Program-made: the position numbers and the translations under genes
In this document: positions 50,662 through 60,240 of the stretch, in pieces
How the letters are laid out: the number at the start of each line of letters is the position of its first letter
Numbering within the stretch: the first letter of the stretch is position 1
DNA from: an uncultured Candidatus Melainabacteria bacterium
GTDB lineage: Bacteria; Cyanobacteriota; Vampirovibrionia; Gastranaerophilales; Gastranaerophilaceae
Assembly: GCA_947570135.1 (NCBI GenBank)
Contig: CANOTP010000001.1
Span: forward strand, 124,001-188,000
Direction: 5' to 3'
Length of the DNA: 64,000 bases
Notes under the pieces: generated by a model
What the model saw: only the letters and a program-made list of their open reading frames with translations
Databases searched by the model: none
What the model was told of the DNA's origin: nothing

Positions 50662-52968
50662 ATGTTGAAAAGATTTTTACTTGTAATATTTTTTATATTA
50701 GCTTTTGTGAACGGTGTTTACGCGGTAGATGACGGGAATGAGTATTCTGCGGTTTCTCCTGAGGATTTGCAGACGGAAAACTTCTTTAAATCTCCGATGA
50801 GTACAATGATGCCCGATTTAAGGGAAGACCCGATTTATCGCAGTTTTGATAATTATTCTGCAGGTATGCGCAGCGCGGGCGGTCCTTCAACAAAAGAAAT
50901 TAATCCTGATAATATGCCTTTATTTAAAAAAGTCAGGGTTAATTTGACCGAAAAGATTTCAAGATTGACTGATGAAAAGACTGAAGAAGAAATCTTGCAG
51001 CGCAAAGAAGCACGCAAAAAACGTATTGGAAAACTTAAATTTTGGAATAAAGCGGAAACTCCGTTTGAAGAGATTAAAATCGAACCTGAAGAAGGCTCAA
51101 TTGCAGGTTCAATTCAGGATGAGATAGAAACAGATATCCCTGAAACTTTGTCATTTGAAACAGGTATTGCAGAACAGGTGACAGAAAAGCAGCTTCAACT
51201 GGACTGTGATTTTGTGAATTTTGATGAAGAAACAGGCGATATGGTTGCCACAGGCAGACCTGACTTGTATATCCCGCCTCAGAAAACAAGGGTTATTGCA
51301 GATAAAATTGTTTATAACGAAGAATCTAATATTTTAAAAGCTATGGGAGATGTCATTGTTATAAAAGACGGAAACCCTACTAAGACTGATTATTTTGAAG
51401 TGGATATGAATGAAGAACTTATGTTTATGGATAATGTTCACACAAAATCCGAAACAATGATGATGAATGCAAGAAAAGGTATTCAAAAAGATGCTAAAAT
51501 TATACTGGAAGACGGTACCTTATACTCCGAAGAATCTCAAATTCATCGTATGTCTTCAAGAATGATTGGTCCGAGGTTTATAAGTATGACGCTTGATGAC
51601 AGTGATAAATCGTTCTTCTTAAGTGATCCGCGTGGTAATAAACTTCATATTAACGCCGATAAAATTTATGTTGAAGCAAGAAAAAATCACGATGTATTTA
51701 CATTAAAAAATATTGAAGTCAGAAGACGCGGAAAATACTGGTTCACCTGGCCGAGTCTGACAGCTTACACAAATAAAGACAGAGATTATTTTGAAGCTAA
51801 TTATCCTGAATTCGGGACAAGAAGAAAAGTCGGGATGTTCTTAGGTCCTGGTTTTGTATTTGGCGGTCCGAACGGCTCTATTATGAAAGCAATACCTTTT
51901 TTGAATTATCAACACGGTGATTTCGGATTCGGCGGTGCTTTAAAGTATCGTAACACCTATAATACAACAGAATTAGGTTATGCTTCGGCATCTGACGTAT
52001 TTTTTATGCGCGGTCACCAACGATTGGATGATAATTTATATTTGCAATATAGTGCCAATTCATTTATGGATGAATGGTTTCTTGGTGCCAGAATGCCTAA
52101 ATATATGGCTGAGGTTTTTTATGATAAATCTCACAGATTACCTGATTTCTTAGCGGAAAAGAAAACCTTAACTTTCCGTCATAGAGCGGGTTTTGGTATA
52201 ATGGAAGATAATGACAGAAATTACTATGGTGAAAAAATTGCGTCAAAAGGTATCGCAACCACAAGATTAAGATATATGGCTGAATTAAGACAGGCTTTGT
52301 ATGCTTATCAAAATCCAGAACATAAGTTTTATTTTGACTTATCTTTAGCTTTACAGGGTGTGGCTGCCGTTTACGGTACCGGTGATACTCAGTTTATCGG
52401 AAGAGTCGGACCAAGTGCGCATATTCAATATAAAAACTGGATGCAGGATTTGGCATACTATCAATCAGGATATGACGATAACAGCCCTGTCCCGCGTTAT
52501 GACAGCTACAGATATGGTCATTCAAGTTTGTATATTGCAGAAATTTTCAGATTAAACAAATACCTTTCTGTCGGTTGGTCAGGTATGGTTAACTTAAGTG
52601 ACGATTCTCCAAACGGTAAGTTATTCCAGGAAAACAGGTTCGTGTTTGCAATCGGGCCTGACGATTTAAAAATTCGTCTCGGGTATGACTTTGTAAGACA
52701 AACTACATATTTTGGATTCGACGTTGCATTTGACACAAAAGGTACAACGATTGAATACGGCAGAATGGAGATAAAAAATCCTGAACGCTTAGGCAAACGT
52801 CAGGAAAGAGAAGAGCGTAAGGTTGCTTTTGCTCCTGCTAAAAAACAAAGCAGTGAAGTCAAAGTTTCTTCAAAAAAACAAAAAGAATCTGAAATTGCAA
52901 AACCTGCCGTACTAAAATATGCACAAATAATTGAAATTGAGGATCCTGATAAGGAAACGGTTCAATAA
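50662..52968 (+). CDS. LptD/OstA-like outer-membrane protein
   Basis: 768 residues with a signal peptide (to about 21, VYA). The OstA-like segment (about 175-300) reads LDCDFVNFDEETGDMVATGR, then VIADKIVYNEESNILKAMGD, the beta-jellyroll pattern of LptA/LptD. The C-terminal part (about 380-700) has the alternating aromatic pattern of a beta-barrel. The last 60 residues are Lys/Glu-rich (RQEREERKVAFAPAKKQSSE), unlike a normal barrel end. Inference: it moves LPS to the cell surface, or is a relative. It lies nine bases after the M23 gene and two bases before the aldolase. Confidence 0.78.
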   Translation: MLKRFLLVIFFILAFVNGVYAVDDGNEYSAVSPEDLQTENFFKSPMSTMMPDLREDPIYRSFDNYSAGMRSAGGPSTKEINPDNMPLFKKVRVNLTEKISRLTDEKTEEEILQRKEARKKRIGKLKFWNKAETPFEEIKIEPEEGSIAGSIQDEIETDIPETLSFETGIAEQVTEKQLQLDCDFVNFDEETGDMVATGRPDLYIPPQKTRVIADKIVYNEESNILKAMGDVIVIKDGNPTKTDYFEVDMNEELMFMDNVHTKSETMMMNARKGIQKDAKIILEDGTLYSEESQIHRMSSRMIGPRFISMTLDDSDKSFFLSDPRGNKLHINADKIYVEARKNHDVFTLKNIEVRRRGKYWFTWPSLTAYTNKDRDYFEANYPEFGTRRKVGMFLGPGFVFGGPNGSIMKAIPFLNYQHGDFGFGGALKYRNTYNTTELGYASASDVFFMRGHQRLDDNLYLQYSANSFMDEWFLGARMPKYMAEVFYDKSHRLPDFLAEKKTLTFRHRAGFGIMEDNDRNYYGEKIASKGIATTRLRYMAELRQALYAYQNPEHKFYFDLSLALQGVAAVYGTGDTQFIGRVGPSAHIQYKNWMQDLAYYQSGYDDNSPVPRYDSYRYGHSSLYIAEIFRLNKYLSVGWSGMVNLSDDSPNGKLFQENRFVFAIGPDDLKIRLGYDFVRQTTYFGFDVAFDTKGTTIEYGRMEIKNPERLGKRQEREERKVAFAPAKKQSSEVKVSSKKQKESEIAKPAVLKYAQIIEIEDPDKETVQ

Positions 52969-52969
52969 T

Positions 52970-53593
52970 ATGTCAAATATAATCAAACAAGAAATAATTA
53001 AATACGGACATTTGGCAGGGGTAAAAGATTATACCCCGGGAATTTCTGGCAATATTTCCGCAAGATACGGGGATAACGTTATCATCACTGCATCGGGTTC
53101 CGCTAACGGTTATTTGGATTCGGATGATTTGGTAATTATTGATTTTGATGGCAATATTGTTGAGGGAGACAAAAAAGCTTCAAGCGAGAAGTTTTTGCAT
53201 TTGGAGTTTTACAAAAAACGACCTGATGTGAATTGTATTTTTCATGTGCATTCACCTTACCTGACTGCGTTTGCTTCTTGCGGAATCGGGTTAAGTGAAG
53301 GTATTTCTCCTGAAATTATTTATTGTTTTGGAGAAATTCCGATTGCACAGTATGCAATCCCGGGGTCTGATGAACTTGTTAAGAAAACTTCAAAATATTT
53401 TGATGATTTTGATGTTATTTTAATGCAGAATCATGGGGTTATAATCGGTGCGGAGTCTGTAAAAGATGCGTATTTAAAGCTTGAGCTTGCCGAAAATTAC
53501 GCTAAAACAATTATTTGTACAAAATTTCTTGGTGGTGCTAAAATATTACCTGTAGAGGAAATTAAGAAAATATATTTATTAAGGAATAAGTAA
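52970..53593 (+). CDS. Class II aldolase/adducin-family protein
   Basis: 207 residues from ATG 52970. Such enzymes include L-fuculose-phosphate aldolase, ribulose-5-phosphate epimerase and methylthioribulose-phosphate dehydratase. The signature TPGISGNISARYGDNVIITASG has a conserved GN and SG. KASSEKFLHLEFYKKRPDVN gives an E, HVHSPYLTAFA gives the two zinc His, and MQNHGVIIGA the third. The substrate is not clear. It lies inside the LPS operon between the LptD-like gene and lpxI, so a sugar step for the envelope is possible. Confidence 0.88.
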   Translation: MSNIIKQEIIKYGHLAGVKDYTPGISGNISARYGDNVIITASGSANGYLDSDDLVIIDFDGNIVEGDKKASSEKFLHLEFYKKRPDVNCIFHVHSPYLTAFASCGIGLSEGISPEIIYCFGEIPIAQYAIPGSDELVKKTSKYFDDFDVILMQNHGVIIGAESVKDAYLKLELAENYAKTIICTKFLGGAKILPVEEIKKIYLLRNK

Positions 53594-53608
53594 AAGAGGA
53601 AAAAAATA

Positions 53609-54424
53609 GTGTCAATAACATTGGAAAATAAACAAGGTTTGATAGCAGGTGACGGAACATTACCTGTCAAAATGGCTCAGTATGCTAAAGAAAATGGGTT
53701 TGATGTCGTGTGTATTTCTTTGGCTAAAGATAACTTAAGAGAGCTAAAGAAGTACTGCTCAAAAGTCTATAGCTGTCACCCCGGGGAAGTTGACAGGATT
53801 GAATCAATTTTAAAGAAAGAAAAAATCAAACAGCTTACGTTTTTAGGCAAGGTGCATAAGAAAGTTTTATTACAGCTTCACAAATTTGATAAAAGAGCGA
53901 TTGATTTAATTAAAGAAGCATCAAGATTAAATGATGATCAGGTAATGCTGATGATAGTTGATGAATTGGCAAAAATCGGTGTTGAAGTTCTTAACCAGAC
54001 AATTTTTATCAAAAATCTTATGATACCTGCGGGGGTTCTTGGTAAACATAAACCTACTCCTGAACAAATGGAAGATGTTAATTACGGCTTCTGGCTTGCA
54101 AAAGAAATGGGTAAGCTTGATGTCGGACAGTCTGTTGTAATTAAAGATAAAATGATTATGGCGGTAGAAGCGATTGAAGGTACCGATGTTTGTATAAAAC
54201 GCGGTGCAAAGCTTGCAAAAGAAGCTGCGGTGATTGTTAAGGTTGCAAAACCAAAACAAGATAAACGTTTTGATATCCCCGCAATCGGTATGAGAACCTT
54301 AAGAACAATGAGCCATAAGCATGCAGCGCTGATTGCAGTTGAGGCTAATGAAACAATTATTGTTGATCAGGAAAAAGTAGTAAAATACGCAGATGAACAC
54401 AATATCGTTATAATGGCGGTTTAG
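53609..54424 (+). CDS. lpxI: UDP-2,3-diacylglucosamine diphosphatase LpxI
   Basis: Hydrolyses UDP-2,3-diacylglucosamine to lipid X, replacing LpxH. 271 residues from GTG 53609 with AGAGGA upstream. GLIAGDGTLPVKMAQYAKEN opens the family. FLGKVHKKVLLQLHKFDKRA, AKEMGKLDVGQSVVIKDKMI and AVEAIEGTDVCIKRGAKLAK are typical of the DUF1009/LpxI domain. It ends one base before lpxB, the next enzyme in the pathway. Confidence 0.95.
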   Translation: MSITLENKQGLIAGDGTLPVKMAQYAKENGFDVVCISLAKDNLRELKKYCSKVYSCHPGEVDRIESILKKEKIKQLTFLGKVHKKVLLQLHKFDKRAIDLIKEASRLNDDQVMLMIVDELAKIGVEVLNQTIFIKNLMIPAGVLGKHKPTPEQMEDVNYGFWLAKEMGKLDVGQSVVIKDKMIMAVEAIEGTDVCIKRGAKLAKEAAVIVKVAKPKQDKRFDIPAIGMRTLRTMSHKHAALIAVEANETIIVDQEKVVKYADEHNIVIMAV

Positions 54425-55549
54425 ATGAAGAAATTATTTATAATAACTGGTGAATATTCAGGCGACATTCACGCGGCAAAAGTTGTAAAAGAATTGCGTG
54501 CGCTTGGTTCGGATTTGGAAATAGAAGGAATCGGCGGTATTAATTTGCAAAACGAAGGCGTGAAACTTTTTTCAACACAGGAAAAAATGTCAGCAATGGG
54601 GCTTACTCCGCAAATTTTGATAAATCATATCAAATTAGGCAAAGCTGTTTTAGATTATTTAAAAAATGATTATAAGCCTGATTTGGTTTTGCTGATTGAT
54701 TATGGGGCATTTAACCTTACAATTGCAAGGTTTTTGAAAAAAGCGGGGATAAAAGTATTTTACTATATTCCGCCTCAGGTTTGGGCAAGCCGTAAGTATA
54801 GAATTAAACTTATTCAAAAGTTTGTGGATAAAGTTTTGTGTATATTTCCTTTTGAAAGACCTTTGTATGCTCAATACGGAATCGATGCGCACTATTGCGG
54901 ACACCCGCTTGTCGCGCAACTTCCTGTAGCAGCAGGCCGCCGCGAGTTTTTCAGAAAGCACGGGTTAAATGTTGAGAAAAGGCTTGTTTCGGTGTTTCCG
55001 GGGTCAAGAGAATTTGAATTAAAACATTTGATGAAAGTATTTAAGCAAACGGTTGAACGCTTAAGTCACAGGCATGCGGATTTACAGTTCTGTATTTCTC
55101 AGGCTCCGAATTTGTCTGATGAAATTTATCAAAAATATTTGGGTGATTGCAATATCAAGGTTATAAAAGGAGAAAATCAGGCTTTGTTAAGTGTATCAGA
55201 TGCTTTAATTTTAGCATCGGGTACTGTGGCATTAGAAGCATGTCTATATAAAACCCCGATGATTATAGCATATCGCGGACCAAAATTTTTCTACTGGGTT
55301 TATCTGCTTGTCAGATGTATTAAACGAGTGTCACTGCCGAATATTATTGCTGATAAATCAATAGTTCCCGAAATTATTCAAGATAAGGTTACTCCGAATA
55401 ATATAACTTATGAGATTGAAGAACTTTTGTATAACAAAGAACGCCGCGAAGAAAATATCAGGCAGCTCGGAATGGTAAAAGAAATGCTTTCCGATAAAAA
55501 TTCGGCACTTGAAGTGGCTAAAGTTATTGATAGAGAGTTGTTTTCTTAA
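54425..55549 (+). CDS. lpxB: Lipid-A-disaccharide synthase LpxB
   Basis: Joins UDP-2,3-diacylglucosamine and lipid X. 374 residues, usual length. ITGEYSGDIHAAKVVKEL at the N-terminus, GIGGINLQNEGVKLF, then MGLTPQILINHIKL and FYYIPPQVWASRKYRIKLIQ are the family's motifs. CGHPLVAQL, VFPGSREFELKHLMKVFKQT and ASGTVALEACLYKTPMIIAY follow in the donor domain. It closes the M23-LptD-aldolase-lpxI-lpxB operon. Confidence 0.96.
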   Translation: MKKLFIITGEYSGDIHAAKVVKELRALGSDLEIEGIGGINLQNEGVKLFSTQEKMSAMGLTPQILINHIKLGKAVLDYLKNDYKPDLVLLIDYGAFNLTIARFLKKAGIKVFYYIPPQVWASRKYRIKLIQKFVDKVLCIFPFERPLYAQYGIDAHYCGHPLVAQLPVAAGRREFFRKHGLNVEKRLVSVFPGSREFELKHLMKVFKQTVERLSHRHADLQFCISQAPNLSDEIYQKYLGDCNIKVIKGENQALLSVSDALILASGTVALEACLYKTPMIIAYRGPKFFYWVYLLVRCIKRVSLPNIIADKSIVPEIIQDKVTPNNITYEIEELLYNKERREENIRQLGMVKEMLSDKNSALEVAKVIDRELFS

Positions 55550-55626
55550 TATAAGTTAATATTAATGTTTGTTCTGGCAAATTTTATCAGAAATGTTACT
55601 TAATAATTATGTAGGCTAGTGATTTT

Positions 55627-57354
55627 ATGCTTAATTCAATCCCAAAAATTGAATCTAATTCTGCTAATACATTTGGAAAAGTAACCGTAAGGAATAATCC
55701 GAGTGATTATTGGCTTGAAAAACCTAAGCCTCAACAGTTACCACAAGTTCAAAAGCTTCCGTCAGATGTTGTTTCACAGCCTGCAATAAAACCTCAAGTC
55801 AGTGATGCTACTTATCTTGCAGCTTCACCTTATCTTGATAAAATTAAAATTATTACTCCTGAAGAAGCAAGAAAAACAAATAATATAAAAATCATTGGTC
55901 TATCAATAGCCGGAGCAACTATTTTAACGGCAGGAACAATTTTCTTCCTCTTAAAGGGCGGTCCTAAAGGTTTGAGTAAGAGTTTTAATTCGTTAAGAAT
56001 ATTTTTGGAGAAAAAGGTTCAAAAAGCAAAACTTAACGGTGATAGTGTTTTATCAACAACTGACAGAGTTTATGTATATGCGCTTGATAAATTAAATAAA
56101 TTTCAGGAGCGCTCAGGTGTTATAAATAATTATAATACAGTCAAAGACTTGCTGTTTAAGAAAATGATGGGTTGGAATAAGTATTTATCCAGTTTTCACG
56201 ATAAAATTACCCGAGGTTTTGAAAAACTCGGCCGTCAGGCTGTAGTTAATACCTATAGAAAAACTGACGGATTATTTCATAAAGCTGTCACTACAGCCTC
56301 TGAGTCTTCTGTTGTGTCTGATTCACCACGCATAAGACAGCTTGCAGATAAAGCTGAGGTAATTAATCTTAAATTGGGATTATTAAGTGATAAATATTTT
56401 GGAAAACGCGCGCTGCAGACAAGATATTTTTCGTTTAAATCAGCTGCAGAATCCTTAAAACAAGCTTTTAGCAAGATGAAGGTATTTTTGTCAAAAGACC
56501 TTTACACAAAATTTATGGCTGATTCTCAAATTGTCGAAAAAAGAGAAGCAGTGATCCGTTCGGTTATGGCAAACAGGCGTGAACTTTCTTACCCGATTAC
56601 ACAATTGGTAAAAGATTCTGATGAATCTGTTATGAAAATTGTCGGCTCTTTGAGTTTTAAAGATACCGACAGAATAACCCAATTGAGAAATATTCGTTCA
56701 ATGCTCCGAAAACTTGGAAAATGTAAAAATTCTCAAGCTCGGCAAGAGTTAACCAATAAGCTTGCTGCAGATATGGATAATTTCATGCAAGGTATTGGAG
56801 AGTCCGTACAGTCAGGACTTCTGTCAGATAAAGCAGGGAAAGATGTTTTATCTGCAATGACAGAGTTAAAAGCTAATATTGCAGGATATAAGCCGGGTAA
56901 GGTTGAAGAACTTTTATCAATATACAGACAAATTCTACCGAAAGCTGAATATAAAAAAGTTGAAACTGCTTACAAAGCTTGGCTAAAATCATTAGATAAG
57001 TCTATAAAAACCGAAACAGAAGACTTTATGGGCAAACTGAGAGATTTAGCTATGGGGTCGGCGCCTACTGATATCTTAACAGTACTCGGGTCACTTGGAA
57101 TTTTAGGTTATAACCTTGCAAAATCAAAAGATAATGATCAAAGAACATCAATTGCACTAAAATACGGAATCCCTGCTTTAGCCGGTATCGGCGGTTCATT
57201 GTATTTTAATGCTAAATTGTTTGCTGGTTCAAAAGCTTTAATTTGTGCTTCCTTATTATCTCTGTCTGTTAACAGATTAGGCGTTTGGGCAGATAATACT
57301 TTGAAAAAATATAAGCAATCAAAAGCAGTTGAAAATCCTCCAAAAACTGTATAG
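55627..57354 (+). CDS. Lineage-type membrane protein of unknown function
   Basis: 575 residues. The N-terminus (about 1-80) is Pro/Gln/Lys-rich and disordered, with the motif ANTFGKV. A transmembrane helix follows near 92-112 (IIGLSIAGATILTAGTIFFL). A long helical, Lys-rich body runs to about 470. Further hydrophobic stretches lie at about 482-500 and 515-560 (GIPALAGIGGSLYFNAKLFA, LICASLLSLSVNRLG). No family was recognised. The style is like the two coupled genes at 2314-3875. It has no operon partner. Confidence 0.7.
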   Translation: MLNSIPKIESNSANTFGKVTVRNNPSDYWLEKPKPQQLPQVQKLPSDVVSQPAIKPQVSDATYLAASPYLDKIKIITPEEARKTNNIKIIGLSIAGATILTAGTIFFLLKGGPKGLSKSFNSLRIFLEKKVQKAKLNGDSVLSTTDRVYVYALDKLNKFQERSGVINNYNTVKDLLFKKMMGWNKYLSSFHDKITRGFEKLGRQAVVNTYRKTDGLFHKAVTTASESSVVSDSPRIRQLADKAEVINLKLGLLSDKYFGKRALQTRYFSFKSAAESLKQAFSKMKVFLSKDLYTKFMADSQIVEKREAVIRSVMANRRELSYPITQLVKDSDESVMKIVGSLSFKDTDRITQLRNIRSMLRKLGKCKNSQARQELTNKLAADMDNFMQGIGESVQSGLLSDKAGKDVLSAMTELKANIAGYKPGKVEELLSIYRQILPKAEYKKVETAYKAWLKSLDKSIKTETEDFMGKLRDLAMGSAPTDILTVLGSLGILGYNLAKSKDNDQRTSIALKYGIPALAGIGGSLYFNAKLFAGSKALICASLLSLSVNRLGVWADNTLKKYKQSKAVENPPKTV

Positions 57355-57422
57355 TCAAAATTCAACTTTTTGTTAAAATTACACTGGAGGGAGGTTTGTC
57401 CCTAAAACAATGTGGGTGAGGA

Positions 57423-58454
57423 ATGACAGAATTAACTATACGTGAAAAATTAGAACAGCGAGAGTTTGAAACCTTAAGTGATATTGCAACAAAATCCGCT
57501 CAAACAAAGGGTCGTAAAGTTCCTATAAATCCGTGTGATTTAAGAACGGAGTTTCAGCGTGATCGTGACAGAATCCTGCATTCAAAGGCGTTCAGAAGGT
57601 TAAAACATAAGACACAAGTGTTTTTATCACCTTTTGATGATCACTTTAGAACCCGTTTAACACATACTCTTGAGGTTTCGCAAATCGGCAGAACGATAGC
57701 AAGAGCTTTGGATTTGAATGAAGATTTGGTTGAAGCAATTTCGTTAGGTCACGATTTGGGGCATACCCCGTTCGGTCATTGCGGTGAAGGTGTTTTAAAC
57801 GAGCTTATTGCTGACGGATTTTATCACAATCTTCAAAGTGTCAGGGTTGTCGAGGTTTTGGAAAATCTTAACCTTTGTCAAGAAACAATTGACGGAATCC
57901 GAACACATTCCTGGGGATATGAGCCTTTAACTCCGGAAGCGAAAGTTGTTCAGCTTGCGGATAAAATAGCTTATATAAATCATGATATAGAAGACTCGAT
58001 TCGCGCAGGGGTAATTTCAGAAAGCGACTTACCAAAAGACTGTATTGAATATTTTTCATCCGTTCAAAGTGAACGTTTAAATAAGATGATAACCGAGATT
58101 ATCACAAATTCTATAGGCAAATCAGAAATTATGATGAGTGAAGAGGCTTGGGGGTATACGACAAAGCTTCGCAAATGGATGTTTGAAAATGTTTATAATG
58201 ACGAATCCACCGCAAAACTTGAAGAGCGCAAGGCGCGAAATGTTATACAGGAATTGTTTTATTACTATTGCGATATGTTAAAGCCGACTTGTCCGATTGA
58301 GTATATTGAAAGGGTTGTGACCGATTATATTTCAGGCATGACAGATCGGTACGCCGTTGAGCGGTTTAAAGAATTATTTATTCCTACAGGGTTAAAATGC
58401 AGTGCCAGGGATGATTATTTGTTTAAACTTGCTAATGATTTAAGCAAGGAATAA
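57423..58454 (+). CDS. Deoxyguanosinetriphosphate triphosphohydrolase-like protein
   Basis: An HD-domain dNTPase that cuts dNTPs to nucleoside and triphosphate. 343 residues, the short form. FQRDRDRILHSKAFRRLKHK, THTLEVSQIGRTIARAL, SLGHDLGHTPFGHCGE and HNLQSVRVVE hold the His/Asp metal sites. VVQLADKIAYINHDIEDSIR is also typical. A GGGTGAGGA ribosome binding site precedes the ATG. Dgt-type enzymes keep dNTP pools low; the exact substrate cannot be set. Confidence 0.92.
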   Translation: MTELTIREKLEQREFETLSDIATKSAQTKGRKVPINPCDLRTEFQRDRDRILHSKAFRRLKHKTQVFLSPFDDHFRTRLTHTLEVSQIGRTIARALDLNEDLVEAISLGHDLGHTPFGHCGEGVLNELIADGFYHNLQSVRVVEVLENLNLCQETIDGIRTHSWGYEPLTPEAKVVQLADKIAYINHDIEDSIRAGVISESDLPKDCIEYFSSVQSERLNKMITEIITNSIGKSEIMMSEEAWGYTTKLRKWMFENVYNDESTAKLEERKARNVIQELFYYYCDMLKPTCPIEYIERVVTDYISGMTDRYAVERFKELFIPTGLKCSARDDYLFKLANDLSKE

Positions 58455-58463
58455 AGTTAAAAA

Positions 58464-59462
58464 TCACTTAGAATAAGTTATCAAAATATCAGGCGGAAAT
58501 TGTGAAAAGCTTTCAAATCTCAGGTTTGTACAGTTTGAGATTTTGTCTTGCGATTTCCCGTAAAAACAGGATTTCCCCGTATTATCTCCTAAGATTTTCG
58601 GCGCGATAAAGTGGTATAATTTGTCACAATATGGTAGAAAACTTTCATTTAAACCTCCGCCTGCTTCGACAAATACACTCATAATTCCGAGTTCATAAAG
58701 CTTATTCAGGATAAATTCAACATCAAGTTTATTATCTTTAACGGGTGTGTTTTCCTTTGAGAAAACGTAGATTTCGCCTTGCTTATAAATGTTTGCATCG
58801 AGAGATGTTTTATTTTCCCTGTCTAAAATAACTTTTTTCTTGTGCTCCATTGTCGGGTTGTCTGCAAGAATTGTTGCAGATGATGTTAAAATTGCGTCGT
58901 ATTTTTTGCGTAAATTTCTAACTTCCGAGCGGGCAGCATCTGATGTAATCCATTTTGAGTCGTCCGTGTATGTTGCTATTTTCCCGTCAATTGTTGTTGC
59001 CGTTTTTATCGCGACAAAAGTTTGTTTTTTGGTGTGATTTTTTATAAAAATTTCGTTAAGCTTTCTGCATTCATCTTCTAAAACGGGTCCGATAACTTCA
59101 ACCCCCGCATCCCGAAGTTTTTTAAGCCCGTTACCTGACACAACGGGGTTTGGATCTTTCATTCCGTAAACAACTTTTTTTATCCCTTTTTCAATAATTA
59201 TATCAGTACAGGGCGGGGTTTTGCCAAAGTGTGAACATGGTTCAAGGTTAACAACAAGCGTACAATCATCAGCTCTGTCAAGTTTTAACAAAGCATCGCG
59301 CTCTGCGTGGTTTTCTCCGTATTTTCTATGGTATCCCGTTGAAATGATTTCTCCTTGGTTATTTAAAATAACACACCCGACCAAAGGGTTAGGCGAGGTG
59401 TCCCCTTGTGCTTGGCGTGCAAGTTCTATACACTTATTCATGTAGTGATTATATTGTTTCAT
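58464..59462 (-). CDS. ribD: Riboflavin biosynthesis deaminase/reductase RibD
   Basis: Does two steps of riboflavin synthesis: deamination, then reduction of the pyrimidine ribose. 332 residues. The deaminase domain has GYHRKYGENHAERDAL (HAE zinc motif) and NLEPCSHFGKTPPCTDIIIE (PCxxxxxxPPC). The reductase domain (about 145-332) has AIKTATTIDGKIATYTDDSK and then WITSDAARSEVRNLRKKYDA and VEAGGGLNESF. It is somewhat shorter than the usual 360 residues. It is a lone gene; no other rib genes are in the window. Confidence 0.95.
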   Translation of the reverse strand: MKQYNHYMNKCIELARQAQGDTSPNPLVGCVILNNQGEIISTGYHRKYGENHAERDALLKLDRADDCTLVVNLEPCSHFGKTPPCTDIIIEKGIKKVVYGMKDPNPVVSGNGLKKLRDAGVEVIGPVLEDECRKLNEIFIKNHTKKQTFVAIKTATTIDGKIATYTDDSKWITSDAARSEVRNLRKKYDAILTSSATILADNPTMEHKKKVILDRENKTSLDANIYKQGEIYVFSKENTPVKDNKLDVEFILNKLYELGIMSVFVEAGGGLNESFLPYCDKLYHFIAPKILGDNTGKSCFYGKSQDKISNCTNLRFESFSQFPPDILITYSK

Positions 59463-59521
59463 ATTTGTATTCTATCTTAAATTATGATAAATTAAAATAG
59501 TTAGGAGATAGGAGAGGACTT

Positions 59522-60187
59522 ATGGTAGATTTAAAATATATCGGACATAGCGCGTTTGAAGTTAAAAACGGTGATAAAGCTGTTTTAATTGACCCGCTTG
59601 TTTCCGTAAACGAAAAATTTAACTGGCATGATGAACCCGTAACAGATATTTTGTTAACTCATGCTCACGGCGATCATTTAGGGCAGGCTATTGAAATTGC
59701 GAAAGAAAAAGATATTGAAATAACTGCAGTATTTGAACTTGCAAATTATTGTGCCGATCAGGGTGCAAAAACAAAACCTGTCGGATTGGGTTCCTGGATT
59801 AATTTTTCATGGGGGCGTGCAGTATTTTTACCTGCGTTTCATTCAAGTTCATTGCCTGATGGCAGGTACGGCGGGTGTGCCGCAAGTATTTTATTAGATG
59901 TGGACGGTGTAAGAATTTTCCACGCGGGCGATACTTGCTTAACAAGTGAAATGAAAACAATAAAAGAATTATATGCTCCGCAGATTGCACTTTTACCTAT
60001 CGGCGGAACTTATACAATGGATGTTGAACATGCTGCTATGGCTGCAAAATGGTTAGGGGTAAGAACAGTTATCCCTATGCATTACGGAACATTCCCTGAA
60101 ATTGAAGCTGATTTGGAAAAATTCACGCAGCTTATTGCTTTTGGTAATACTGCCTGCCAAATTCTGAATCCGACTGAAGTTAATTAA
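59522..60187 (+). CDS. Metal-dependent hydrolase, MBL fold (UPF0173-like)
   Basis: 221 residues. LKYIGHSAFEVKNGDKAVLI opens the family, with TDILLTHAHGDHLGQAI as the metal motif (His-x-His-x-Asp-His near residue 47-54). RVFHAGDTC-type residues (IFHAGDTCL), LLPIGGTYTMDVEHAAMAAK and VIPMHYGTFP complete the metal sites. This is the UPF0173 branch of beta-lactamase-fold hydrolases; the substrate is unknown. A strong terminator follows. Confidence 0.9.
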   Translation: MVDLKYIGHSAFEVKNGDKAVLIDPLVSVNEKFNWHDEPVTDILLTHAHGDHLGQAIEIAKEKDIEITAVFELANYCADQGAKTKPVGLGSWINFSWGRAVFLPAFHSSSLPDGRYGGCAASILLDVDGVRIFHAGDTCLTSEMKTIKELYAPQIALLPIGGTYTMDVEHAAMAAKWLGVRTVIPMHYGTFPEIEADLEKFTQLIAFGNTACQILNPTEVN

Positions 60188-60193
60188 TTATAA

Positions 60194-60227
60194 AAAGGCG
60201 CCGCAGACATGCGCCTGCGGCGCCTTT
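60194..60227 (+). terminator. GC-rich intrinsic terminator after the MBL hydrolase
   Basis: AAAGGCGCCGCAG/CTGCGGCGCCTTT 13-base perfect stem with an 8-base loop; the sequence is far more GC-rich than its flanks. Confidence 0.88.
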
Positions 60228-60240
60228 AATATGAGGTGTT

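Noticed and set aside
53927-54259. 110-codon open frame antisense to lpxI
   Set aside because: A shadow of lpxI with biased composition and no start signal.
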